From Sphingobacteriales bacterium TSM_CSS (GTDB taxonomy: Bacteria; Bacteroidota; Bacteroidia; Chitinophagales; UBA2359), in NCBI GenBank assembly GCA_002212985.1, contig NBMY01000125.1, positions 1 to 38,356 on the forward strand: a stretch of DNA of 38,356 bases, read 5' to 3'. The stretch's first letter is position 1, and every line of letters starts with the position of its first letter. Below, in pieces: positions 7,795-16,052 of the stretch. Made by a program: the position numbers and the translations under genes. Under the pieces are notes generated by a model. It had not been told where the DNA came from. It did not search any database and saw only the letters and a program-made list of their open reading frames with translations.

Positions 7795-8442
7795 TTGGAA
7801 GACAATTACAAACATATAGGAATGCGCCGCAAATTGCTGCGGGAGCTTGCACAGGAGGGAATTACCGACAGACGGGTATTAGATGCCATGTTTGTAGTAC
7901 CGAGGCACTTGTTTTTTGAAAAGGCGTTTGTAGAAAAAGCCTATGAAAACAATGCATTTCCCATAGGCGAAGGGCAAACTATATCGCAGCCCTACACGGT
8001 AGCTTACCAAACGCAACTGCTAAATGTACAGGCAACCGATAAAGTGCTGGAAATAGGCACCGGTTCGGGCTATCAGGCCTGTGTACTGTCCGAAATGGGC
8101 GCGCGGGTTATTACCATAGAGCGCAACCGTAAACTCTATGAAAAAGCCCGGCAATTAGTTGACCAGTTAGGCTACCACAACATTACCGTTATTTTTGGCG
8201 ATGGTTATGAAGGGGCACCGGTATATGCACCATTTGACAAAATATTGGTAACTGCGGCAGCCCCGCAGGTACCACCCAAATTGTTTGAACAATTAAAAAC
8301 CGGTGGCATTATGGTTATTCCGGTAGGTAAAGACGACATTCAAAATATGCTTAAAATAACCAAACTCTCTGATACCGATTTCAAGGAAGAAACCGGCCCG
8401 CTGTTTAAATTTGTGCCCATGCTCAAGGGTAAAATTGACTAA
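7795..8442 (+). CDS. pcm: Protein-L-isoaspartate O-methyltransferase
   Basis: A 215-residue SAM-dependent enzyme that methylates L-isoaspartyl residues in damaged cytoplasmic proteins, starting their repair. The hallmarks are present: the family substrate segment GEGQTISQPYTVA (about residues 60-72), SAM motif I VLEIGTGSGYQA with Glu86, ITIER (acidic end of strand 2), GDGYEG, and the late FDKILVTAAAP strand. Length is typical. The start is taken as TTG at 7795 because MEDNYKHIGMRRKLL gives the N-terminus usual for Bacteroidota homologues. An in-frame stop lies at 7774-7776 and the next ATG (7822) would remove the first nine residues. It is divergent from the adhesin gene and appears monocistronic. 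Confidence 0.93.
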   Translation: MEDNYKHIGMRRKLLRELAQEGITDRRVLDAMFVVPRHLFFEKAFVEKAYENNAFPIGEGQTISQPYTVAYQTQLLNVQATDKVLEIGTGSGYQACVLSEMGARVITIERNRKLYEKARQLVDQLGYHNITVIFGDGYEGAPVYAPFDKILVTAAAPQVPPKLFEQLKTGGIMVIPVGKDDIQNMLKITKLSDTDFKEETGPLFKFVPMLKGKID

Positions 8443-8697
8443 ACTGTTCTCCCTGCACAGTAACCGGAAACAACATCTTGCACATATAATAGCGCTGAAA
8501 AGCAACAAAAAATGCCCATATTCGTATAGTTTAAGGGGTAAAGTGATTTTTTACAAAAAAATTACCATTTTTGCCATGTGCACATACTAAAAACCCCTGT
8601 ATTTGCGCTAAATTTACACTCCCTTATTGCAGGACGCTCAGAACATCTATAATTCAAACACATTATTCCAAAGTATTGCAAAAAAATTACAAAAGAC

Positions 8698-10659
8698 ATG
8701 CACAAAATTTCAGCGCTTTTAATTGCTGCCATGCTTGTAGGCTCAATGAGCATGTATGCGCAAAACGAACGCAAATGCGGATCTATGGAAGTATTGGAAC
8801 AGCAACTTGCTGCCGACCCCGAAATGGCAAACCGCATGGAGGCTATTGAACGTCAGACCGAACAGTACATTGCATCGGGCAACCATAATCATGACCGTGT
8901 AGTGGTTACTATTCCGGTAGTGTTTCACATCATTCACAACGGCGATGCCGTAGGAACCAATGAGAACATCAGCGATGCGCTTATTCAGGCTCAGTTAAAC
9001 CAACTGAATTTGGATTATCGCAAACTGAACTCCGATGCTTCGCTGATACCCAGCATTTTTGCCGGCGTTGCCGCCGATGCGGAAGTGCAGTTTTGTCTTG
9101 CCCAACGTACCCCCTCGGGCGCTGCTACAACCGGTATTAATCGCCTTAACCAAGGGCAAGCCTCCTGGACAATGAACCAGATTGAAAGCAGCCTTAAACC
9201 CAGCACCATCTGGGATAGGAACAAATACTTGAACGTGTGGACCGTTATTTTTGGCGGTAGCGACGCCGGCACATTGGGTTATGCCCAGTTTCCGGGTGGC
9301 AGCGCCAGCACAGACGGTGTAGTGCTGCTCTACAGTTCGGTAGGTTCTGTTGCAACCCCCAACCCCGCCGGCGGTGTTTACGGTAGAGGCCGTACAGCTA
9401 CCCACGAAGTTGGCCACTGGCTCAATCTGCGCCACATTTGGGGCGATGCCACCTGCGGCAACGACCTTGTAAGCGATACCCCTGTTCACAACACTGCCAA
9501 CTACGGTTGCCCCGCTTACCCCCACTACAGCACCTGCAGCGGCACACCCGTTGAAATGACCATGAACTACATGGATTATACCGATGACGCTTGTATGTAT
9601 ATGTTTAGCGCCGGACAAAAAAGCCGTATGCAAGCCTTGTTTGCTACTGGTGGCTCGCGCGCAAGCCTTGCAACCTCTGATGGCTGTACTGCACCCGGTG
9701 GTGGCGGAACTACCTGCTCCATTCCTTCGGGATTGAGCGCTACTGCTATTGCCCAAACCAGCGCAACCCTTAATTGGGGCGCTGTATCAGGTGCCAGCAG
9801 CTATAATGTGCGCTTACGTCAGGTGGGTACCACTACCTGGGCAACCGGTACTGCCACTACTACCTCTACCAACTCTACCGGCCTTACCTGCAATACCAGC
9901 TACGAGTTTCAGGTAGAGGCTGTTTGCAGCGGCGGAACCAGCGGTTACAGCGCTTCGGCCACCTTTACCACTTCCTCCTGCTCCACACCTACCTGTACCG
10001 ATACCTTTGAGGCTAACAACTCTAAATCGGCTGCCAAAAATATACCGCTCAACACCCTTTCAACGGCGCTTATCAACACCGCTACCGATGTTGACTGGTA
10101 TAAATTTACGCTTACCTCTACGCAGAAAAATATTCGCATAACCATGTCGAATTTGCCGGCAGATTATGACTTCAAACTGTATCGCAACAATACCTTGTTG
10201 AATACTGCCCAAAACGGCGGCACTACCAATGAAGTGGTCATTCGCAACAATACCAGCACAGGAACCTCTAACGTGTACTATATACAGGTATATGGCTACA
10301 ACGGCGCTTTCAGCGCTACCCAATGCTATAACCTGCTGGTAGAAACCAGCGCTACCGCATTCCGCACCGGCGCCGAATTTGCCGATTCCATGGAACTGCA
10401 ACCCCTTTCCTTTGATGTATATCCCAACCCGGTTACAGGTATTGCCAACATACACCTTACCCCCGGCACTGCCGATGAAATGGTAACCATTTCGGTGTAT
10501 GATGTTACCGGCCGCATGGTAATGAGCCAAACCCGCCTCAACAGCAAAGAAACTGCCGATGTGGTATTGGATATGTCGCAACTTTCAAACGGCATGTACA
10601 TTATCCGCCTCGAAAACAGCGAAGCTGTACTGTCGCGCAAAGTAATGCTGAGCAAATAG
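8698..10659 (+). CDS. T9SS-secreted M43-family zinc metalloprotease with FN3 and PPC domains
   Basis: A 653-residue secreted protease. Signal peptide MHKISALLIAAMLVGSMSMYA is followed by a propeptide-like segment and a VVTIPVVFHIIH strand typical of M43 (pappalysin/cytophagalysin) enzymes. The zinc motif is HEVGHWLNLRH: His236, Glu237, His240 and His246; the frequent Gly of HExxHxxGxxH is Asn243. The Met-turn is MNYMDYT with Met292. After the catalytic domain come an FN3 module (~345-430), a bacterial pre-peptidase C-terminal (PPC) domain (~440-555, containing TDVDWYKFTL and an aromatic end), and a T9SS type A sorting domain starting FDVYPNPV and ending RKVMLSK. It probably digests extracellular protein. 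The preceding 255 bases (8443-8697) hold no clear canonical promoter. A strong terminator follows. Confidence 0.95.
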   Translation: MHKISALLIAAMLVGSMSMYAQNERKCGSMEVLEQQLAADPEMANRMEAIERQTEQYIASGNHNHDRVVVTIPVVFHIIHNGDAVGTNENISDALIQAQLNQLNLDYRKLNSDASLIPSIFAGVAADAEVQFCLAQRTPSGAATTGINRLNQGQASWTMNQIESSLKPSTIWDRNKYLNVWTVIFGGSDAGTLGYAQFPGGSASTDGVVLLYSSVGSVATPNPAGGVYGRGRTATHEVGHWLNLRHIWGDATCGNDLVSDTPVHNTANYGCPAYPHYSTCSGTPVEMTMNYMDYTDDACMYMFSAGQKSRMQALFATGGSRASLATSDGCTAPGGGGTTCSIPSGLSATAIAQTSATLNWGAVSGASSYNVRLRQVGTTTWATGTATTTSTNSTGLTCNTSYEFQVEAVCSGGTSGYSASATFTTSSCSTPTCTDTFEANNSKSAAKNIPLNTLSTALINTATDVDWYKFTLTSTQKNIRITMSNLPADYDFKLYRNNTLLNTAQNGGTTNEVVIRNNTSTGTSNVYYIQVYGYNGAFSATQCYNLLVETSATAFRTGAEFADSMELQPLSFDVYPNPVTGIANIHLTPGTADEMVTISVYDVTGRMVMSQTRLNSKETADVVLDMSQLSNGMYIIRLENSEAVLSRKVMLSK

Positions 10660-10682
10660 TAACCAAACTTTGGGTTATTTTA

Positions 10683-10728
10683 AAAAATCCCCTTCGGAGT
10701 ATCATCTCTCCGGAGGGGATTTTTGTTT
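10683..10728 (+). terminator. Intrinsic terminator after the M43 protease gene
   Basis: The left arm at 10683-10699 (AAAAATCCCCTTCGGAG) pairs with 10708-10724 (CTCCGGAGGGGATTTTT), a 17-bp stem with one G-U pair and an 8-base loop. The A/T ends form the classic A-stem-T pattern, followed by GTTTG. It begins 24 bases after the protease stop codon. Confidence 0.9.
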
Positions 10729-10820
10729 GTACTAACAACCTGCTTACAACACAAGTTTATACAGCAGTGGCACTTAAATTGCCATGCTTTACCGAAATTT
10801 ACATTAGATTTACCCGAGAA

Positions 10821-12005
10821 ATGGATAAAAACCAGATACTTACCGACTTGCAGAACGGCATAATGGCGCACAGCAATGAACTAATGGAACAAAACCGGTT
10901 GGATATAGCACAAAATGCCGCCGAAATTGATGCCGCACTGTTAGACCGCCTTACAATTGACAGCAAAAAAATTGCGCAAATGTGCAATGCCATTGAAGTG
11001 GTGAAAAATACCCCCGACCCCGAAGGGCGCGTATTAAGCAGTTACCGCCACCCCAACGGACTATGGATAGAAAACCGCACCGTACCGTTTGGCACTATTC
11101 TTATCATTTACGAATCGAGACCCGATGTTACCGTAGAAGCAGCCATCAGCGCTTTTAAGGCAGGCAACAAAATTTTGCTCAAAGGAGGTAAAGAAGCCAA
11201 AAACACCAACCTGTATTTGGTTAAGTTGTGGCAGGAAGCCTTGTCAAGAAACGGCGCAAACACAGCCTTTGTAGAATACCTTGATTTAGACAGGGCCGAA
11301 ACGCAACGGCTTATAAAAGAAAATACCCGCAAAATAGATTTAATAATACCGCGTGGCGGCGATGCGCTTATTCACTTTGTGAAGAGCAACACTACCGTGC
11401 CGGTATTGGTAAGCGGCCGCGGTAATAATTTTGCCTATGTACACCACGATGCAGATTTTGACATGGCAATTGCCATTATTTTGAACGGTAAAAAACGGCT
11501 AAGTGTATGCAATGCCTTGGATAAAGTGCTGTTTAACCGCAACCTGCCCGGGCTGCGCCAAAAACTAAATATGCTTATTGCGTGTTTACAACAGGTGGGC
11601 ATTGCCATTTTTGCCGAAGAGCCGCTGCCTGCCCTGCACAACGGCCTACAGCCGGTACCCGCCGGAGAAGGCTTGTATTACGAAGAGTTTTTATCGGCAA
11701 AAATACTGTTCGGGTTGGTTGAGGAGGCAGAAGAAGCCATTGAAAAAATAAACCGCTATTCGGGCGGCCATTCGGCTACCATCATTACCGCCAACAATGC
11801 CATTGCCCGGCAATTTCAGGAAACCGTTGATTGCGCTGCGGTTTTTCATAATGCCTCCACCCGATTTACCGATGGCGGCGAGTTTGGGCTGGGAGCAGAA
11901 ATAGCCATCAGTACGCAAAAATTGCATTTCAGGGGGCCGTTGGGCCTTACACAGTTGGTAACAAACAAATGGTATATTTGGGGCAATGGACAAATTAGAG
12001 AATAA
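10821..12005 (+). CDS. proA: Glutamate-5-semialdehyde dehydrogenase (gamma-glutamyl phosphate reductase)
   Basis: A 394-residue enzyme for the second step of proline synthesis: NADPH-dependent reduction of gamma-glutamyl phosphate to glutamate-5-semialdehyde. The aldehyde-dehydrogenase fold shows FGTILIIYESRPDVTVEAA (cofactor region), DLIIPRGG, and the catalytic Cys230 in RLSVCNALDK. The C-terminal signature reads NASTRFTDGGEFGLGAEIAIS. The ATG at 10821 (MDKNQILTD) is preferred over the in-frame ATG at 10767, which adds 18 residues unlike the family. Its end overlaps proB by 20 bases, so the two are co-translated. Gene order proA-proB is the reverse of the textbook proBA. No proC is in the window. 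Confidence 0.95.
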   Translation: MDKNQILTDLQNGIMAHSNELMEQNRLDIAQNAAEIDAALLDRLTIDSKKIAQMCNAIEVVKNTPDPEGRVLSSYRHPNGLWIENRTVPFGTILIIYESRPDVTVEAAISAFKAGNKILLKGGKEAKNTNLYLVKLWQEALSRNGANTAFVEYLDLDRAETQRLIKENTRKIDLIIPRGGDALIHFVKSNTTVPVLVSGRGNNFAYVHHDADFDMAIAIILNGKKRLSVCNALDKVLFNRNLPGLRQKLNMLIACLQQVGIAIFAEEPLPALHNGLQPVPAGEGLYYEEFLSAKILFGLVEEAEEAIEKINRYSGGHSATIITANNAIARQFQETVDCAAVFHNASTRFTDGGEFGLGAEIAISTQKLHFRGPLGLTQLVTNKWYIWGNGQIRE

Positions 12006-12768
12006 GCAGTTGATTGTGCTGAAATTAGGCAGTTCTACACTTACAGCCGGCACCAACCGCATTTCGAGAGGAAAAATGGAAGATGTTGCGCGCCAAATAG
12101 TAGCCCTACAGGAAACCTGCAGGGTGGTATTGGTATCATCGGGCGCTATTGCTACGGCGCGGCAGTTTATTGACATAGCAAACTGGCAAAATGCCGTGGC
12201 TTCCAAGCAGGCAATGTCGGCCATAGGGCAGCCCAAACTCATGCAAATGTACAGCGAAGTGTTTGGCGACTTTGGCATACGCATTGCCCAATGCCTGATG
12301 ACCTACCGCGATTTTGAAAACGAAGAATCGAAAAAGAACACCGTAAATACCATTTACGAATTGCTGCGCCACAATTACCTACCCATCATAAACGAAAATG
12401 ATACGGTGGCAGTAGAAGAATTGATTTTAGGCGATAATGACAAACTTTCTGCCTTAGTTGCCAGCCTGCTTGGCGCCGGAAAACTCATTATTGCTTCTGA
12501 TATTGACGGGCTGTATGATAAAAACCCGCACCAATATGCCGATGCTAAAATGATAAACATAGTAAAAGACATTGATGCTGTTGCTCCTTTTGTTGACAGC
12601 TCTACATCAAAACTGGGTACAGGCGGTATGATTTCTAAACTGGATGCCGCCCGAATTTGCACGGCAAAAGGCATAGAGGTGGTAATTGTAAACGGCGGGC
12701 GCAACAACTTTCTCGCAGATTGCCTGGCAGGGGTTATTCCTTCTACGCGCTTTGTTGCGGAGCGGTAA
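11986..12768 (+). CDS. proB: Glutamate 5-kinase, short form without PUA domain
   Basis: A 260-residue amino-acid kinase catalysing ATP-dependent phosphorylation of L-glutamate, the first step of proline synthesis. Motifs in order: VLKLGSSTLT, VVLVSSGAIA, NENDTVAVEE, GDNDKLSALVA, DIDGLYDKNP and LGTGGMISKLDAA. It ends just after the kinase domain, so the ~100-residue C-terminal PUA domain of the E. coli enzyme (367 residues) is absent. Short forms are known in other bacteria. The ATG at 11986 lies inside proA (20-base overlap), indicating translational coupling. After the stop come 118 non-coding bases before the ABC gene; I see no hairpin there. Confidence 0.95.
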   Translation: MDKLENKQLIVLKLGSSTLTAGTNRISRGKMEDVARQIVALQETCRVVLVSSGAIATARQFIDIANWQNAVASKQAMSAIGQPKLMQMYSEVFGDFGIRIAQCLMTYRDFENEESKKNTVNTIYELLRHNYLPIINENDTVAVEELILGDNDKLSALVASLLGAGKLIIASDIDGLYDKNPHQYADAKMINIVKDIDAVAPFVDSSTSKLGTGGMISKLDAARICTAKGIEVVIVNGGRNNFLADCLAGVIPSTRFVAER

Positions 12769-12799
12769 ATAACTATTACTTTCCGGCTGGCGACCTTTA

Positions 12800-12807
12800 T
12801 AAATTTG
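12800..12807 (+). promoter_or_regulatory. Candidate -7 promoter element for the export operon
   Basis: TAAATTTG matches TAnnTTTG perfectly and lies 79 bases before the ABC exporter ATG. No TTTG is visible 19-21 bases upstream, so this is a half-site prediction. Two direct copies of TAGTAAAA follow in the leader (near 12847 and 12866), of unknown meaning. Confidence 0.35.
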
Positions 12808-12886
12808 TCTGCCTGACTGAACAATAAAGAAAGCAGATTGTTTTTAATAGTAAAACTACCATTAAAGATAGTAAAATAATAATTTC

Positions 12887-14635
12887 ATGGCCGAAGACAA
12901 AAAAGCAATTTCCGATAATGCTTCGCTAACACCCCTGAAACGCTTTTTCCGGCTGCTTTCGGTGGACAGAAAAGACATAGGATACCTTTATATATACTCA
13001 ATTTTTAACGGATTAATTAACCTCTCGCTCCCCTTAGGTGTGCAGGCCATTATAGGCATTATAGCAGGTGGCCAGATGATAACCTCGTGGGTGGTGCTGA
13101 TAGGTATAGTTACCATTGGGGTAATACTTGCAGGCGGGTTGCAAATAATGCAAATGGTCATTTCAGAAACCCTTCAGCAGCGCATTTTTACCCGTGCATC
13201 TTTTGAATTTGCCTACCGCATACCGCGTCTGAAACTGGAAGCGCTCAACAAACAATATGTGCCCGAATTGATAAACCGTTTTTTTGACACGCTTTCGCTT
13301 CAAAAAGGGCTTACCAAAATACTGATGGATTTTTCGGCATCGGTATTGCAAATTCTGTTCGGACTGTTGCTTATATCATTCTACCATCCGCTTTTCTTGT
13401 TATTTGGCGTATTGGTAGTTGGAGTAGTGCTGATTATTTTTTACGTAACAGGCCCGCAGGGTGTAACTACCAGCCTCAAAGAATCGAAGTATAAATATGA
13501 AGTGGCGCACTGGCTGGAAGAAATTGCACGCACCATGAACACCTTTAAGCTGCATGGCAACAGCAGTTTGCCGCTTAACAAAACCGATGTAATTACCAAT
13601 AATTACCTGGCTGCCCGAAAAAAACATTTTTCCATACTGCTGTGGCAATACATTGCCTCTATAGGTTTTAAAACCATTACCATTGCCGGTTTGCTTATTG
13701 TGGGTAGTTTTCTGGTCATGAACAACCAAATAAATATAGGGCAGTTTGTGGCGGCAGAAATTGTAATTTTGCTGGTGGTAAACTCTGTAGAAAAACTCAT
13801 ACTAAGCATGGAAACCATTTATGATGTGCTTACCGCCGTTGAAAAATTGGGCACTGTTACCGACCTTCCGTTGGAAGAGGCTGATGGGCTTGCCTTTGAA
13901 CAAATAGACACCGGGCAAGGCATGAGTCTGCAGGTGCGCAACCTTGTTTACCGTTTTGCTCCCACCGAAGACCCCGTTATAAACGGGCTTAGTTTTGAAG
14001 TAGAAGCACAAGACCGCCTTTGCATTTCGGGCTATAACAGTTCGGGCAAATCTACCTTGTCGCAAATTCTGGCAAGTCTGTTCATCAACTTTGAGGGTAG
14101 CATTACCTACAACGGCATTCCGGCAAAAAACCTCAACATTGCCTCCCTGCGTGCCCATATTGGCGATTATTGCTCACACGAAGACATTTTCAGGGGTACG
14201 CTTAAAGAAAATATTACCATGGGTAATCCGGCAATAGATATAAAACAAATTATTGAAGCCACCGATGTAGTGGGGCTTACACAGTTTATACAGCAACTGA
14301 AAGAAGGGTTTAATACCCCAATTATTCCGGAAGGTAAAACCCTGCCCAGAAGTGTGGTAAAAAAAATAATTCTTGCCCGAAGCATTATTTCGCAGCCACG
14401 CCTTTTTGTTATGGAAGATCCTACCGCCGGACTGGAGGCAACAGAACAGGATCGAATTCTGCAATACCTTACACACCCCACCCGCCGCTGGACTCTGATT
14501 ATTGTTTCGAATAACCCGCATGTGGCGGCATTGTGCAACCGCATTATTGTTATGAAACAAGGGCATATTATAGATACCGGCACATTTGAAAGTATTTTGC
14601 AAAAACCCTACTACAACGATATTTTTAACTCATAA
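12887..14635 (+). CDS. ABC exporter (fused permease-ATPase) with degenerate nucleotide-binding domain, type I secretion-like
   Basis: A 582-residue half-transporter in the inner membrane. The N-terminal ~330 residues form a type 1 exporter membrane domain (helices near 32-60, 65-90, 150-190 and 260-310). The C-terminal nucleotide-binding domain (~350-582) keeps Walker A (GYNSSGKST, Lys388). Other ATPase motifs deviate: the Q-loop Gln position is Ser430 in GDYCSHEDIF; the LSGGQ signature is replaced by LPRSV (486-490); the Walker B end is Glu510-Asp511 instead of Asp-Glu; and the H-loop His is Asn542 in VSNNPH. The flanking framework (GTLKENI, KIILARSI, GLE) is intact, so this looks like selection and not decay. 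There is no peptidase C39 domain. HlyD- and TolC-type genes follow at once, which points to a tripartite export system. Substrate unknown. Confidence 0.9.
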   Translation: MAEDKKAISDNASLTPLKRFFRLLSVDRKDIGYLYIYSIFNGLINLSLPLGVQAIIGIIAGGQMITSWVVLIGIVTIGVILAGGLQIMQMVISETLQQRIFTRASFEFAYRIPRLKLEALNKQYVPELINRFFDTLSLQKGLTKILMDFSASVLQILFGLLLISFYHPLFLLFGVLVVGVVLIIFYVTGPQGVTTSLKESKYKYEVAHWLEEIARTMNTFKLHGNSSLPLNKTDVITNNYLAARKKHFSILLWQYIASIGFKTITIAGLLIVGSFLVMNNQINIGQFVAAEIVILLVVNSVEKLILSMETIYDVLTAVEKLGTVTDLPLEEADGLAFEQIDTGQGMSLQVRNLVYRFAPTEDPVINGLSFEVEAQDRLCISGYNSSGKSTLSQILASLFINFEGSITYNGIPAKNLNIASLRAHIGDYCSHEDIFRGTLKENITMGNPAIDIKQIIEATDVVGLTQFIQQLKEGFNTPIIPEGKTLPRSVVKKIILARSIISQPRLFVMEDPTAGLEATEQDRILQYLTHPTRRWTLIIVSNNPHVAALCNRIIVMKQGHIIDTGTFESILQKPYYNDIFNS

Positions 14636-14678
14636 ACCATCCGGCAAAGTTTTTTAAACACACCCGTCCAATAATACT

Positions 14679-16052
14679 ATGCTCAACATATCAGACAACA
14701 ACATTGATAAGAGAATAGATATAACCCGCTATACCTCATTTACCCAAACCAAAATCTGGAGTGGAAACCGTGCTCTGGCTTATTGGCTTATCGGTTTTTT
14801 ATGTCTGTTTATTGTTACCATGTTTTTACCCTGGACTCAAAATATAAGGGCAAAAGGCAAGGTAACCACCCTTAAACCCGAACACCGGCCGCAAACCATA
14901 CAAACCACCATTGCCGGACGTATTGAAAAATGGTATGTAAGGGAGGGACAACTGGTAAAAAAAGGCGACACCATTGTATATATTTCCGAAATTAAAGACG
15001 ATTACTTTGACCCCCAACTGCTAAACCGCACAGCCATGCAGGTAGAAGCCAAAGAATCTGCCATCGGGTCTTATGCCGATAAGGCACGCGCCCTCGAAAA
15101 TCAGGTAAAAGCCCTTACCGAAAACCGCGATTTCAAGCTTTCGCAAACCAAAAATAAAGTAAGACAAACCGAGTTAAAAATACAGTCTGACAGCATTGAT
15201 CTGGAAGCCGCCAAAACCAATTATAACGTAACCAAACTACAGTACGACCGGCAGCAGGAACTCTACAACAAAGGGCTGGCTTCGCTCACCGACTTGGAGC
15301 AACGACAGCTTAAGTTTCAGGAAGCCCTGGCAAAAAAAATAGCTTCGGAAAATAAATTTCTTACCAGCCGAAACGAGTTGCTCAACGCCCGCATTGAACT
15401 TAACGCTATTGAAAGCGAATATGCCGATAAAATTGCCAAAGCACAATCAGACCGGTTCAGCACCCTTTCTGCCCTGTACGATGCCGAGGGCGGCGTGGCC
15501 AAATTGCAAAACCAATATGCCAATTACAGCGTGCGCTCGCAGTTTTACCATATTCTGGCTCCGCAAGACTGCTATATTACCAAAGCCATTAAAACCGGTA
15601 TTGGCGAAACAGTAAAAGAAGGAGACGATGTGGTGAGCATTATGCCCGCCAATTACCAACTTGCCGTAGAAATGTACATAAAACCCATGGATTTGCCACT
15701 TATAAAGGTGAATGAAAAAGTGCGATTCCTCTTTGACGGCTGGCCGGCCTTTGTTTTTTCGGGCTGGCCGGGCGTTTCTTTCGGCACTTTTGGCGGTCGC
15801 GTGGTTGCCATTGACAATATTACCAGCGAAAATGACTTATACCGAATTTTGGTTGCACCCGACCCCGATGAGCAGCCTTGGCCAGCGCCGCTTCGGGCAG
15901 GTTCGGGCGCCGAAGGACTGGCACTGCTCAGCGATGTGCCCCTTTGGTATGAATTCTGGCGACAGCTCAACGGATTTCCGCCCGAATACTACGATAGCGA
16001 AACCTCTAAACTGCCTAAACTAAAACCGCCAAAAAGAGCTATTGCCAAATGA
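14679..16052 (+). CDS. HlyD-family periplasmic adaptor (membrane fusion protein)
   Basis: A 457-residue adaptor joining an inner-membrane exporter to an outer-membrane channel. It has a short cytoplasmic N-terminus, one membrane helix (~33-53, LAYWLIGFLCLFIVTMFLPW) and then a biotinyl-lipoyl half motif (TTIAGRIEKWYVREGQLVKKGD, in shortened view ~77-98). A long Gln/Lys/Glu-rich alpha-helical hairpin (~125-290) follows, then the second lipoyl half and beta-barrel (KTGIGETVKEGDDVV) and a C-terminal domain with a Pro-rich basic tail. It starts 43 bases after the ABC gene. Its stop overlaps the TolC start (ATGA), so the three genes are one operon. The hairpin implies direct contact with the TolC-type partner. 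Confidence 0.92.
   Translation: MLNISDNNIDKRIDITRYTSFTQTKIWSGNRALAYWLIGFLCLFIVTMFLPWTQNIRAKGKVTTLKPEHRPQTIQTTIAGRIEKWYVREGQLVKKGDTIVYISEIKDDYFDPQLLNRTAMQVEAKESAIGSYADKARALENQVKALTENRDFKLSQTKNKVRQTELKIQSDSIDLEAAKTNYNVTKLQYDRQQELYNKGLASLTDLEQRQLKFQEALAKKIASENKFLTSRNELLNARIELNAIESEYADKIAKAQSDRFSTLSALYDAEGGVAKLQNQYANYSVRSQFYHILAPQDCYITKAIKTGIGETVKEGDDVVSIMPANYQLAVEMYIKPMDLPLIKVNEKVRFLFDGWPAFVFSGWPGVSFGTFGGRVVAIDNITSENDLYRILVAPDPDEQPWPAPLRAGSGAEGLALLSDVPLWYEFWRQLNGFPPEYYDSETSKLPKLKPPKRAIAK

Noticed and set aside
8995..9756. Long antisense open frame (253 codons) under the M43 protease
   Set aside because: It is antisense to a protein with complete catalytic motifs; Gly/Ala/Val-rich composition is typical of a shadow frame.
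12887..14635. Pseudogene interpretation of the ABC exporter
   Set aside because: The frame is intact over 582 codons, the framework residues are conserved and the operon is compact, so motif changes look like a functional variant.
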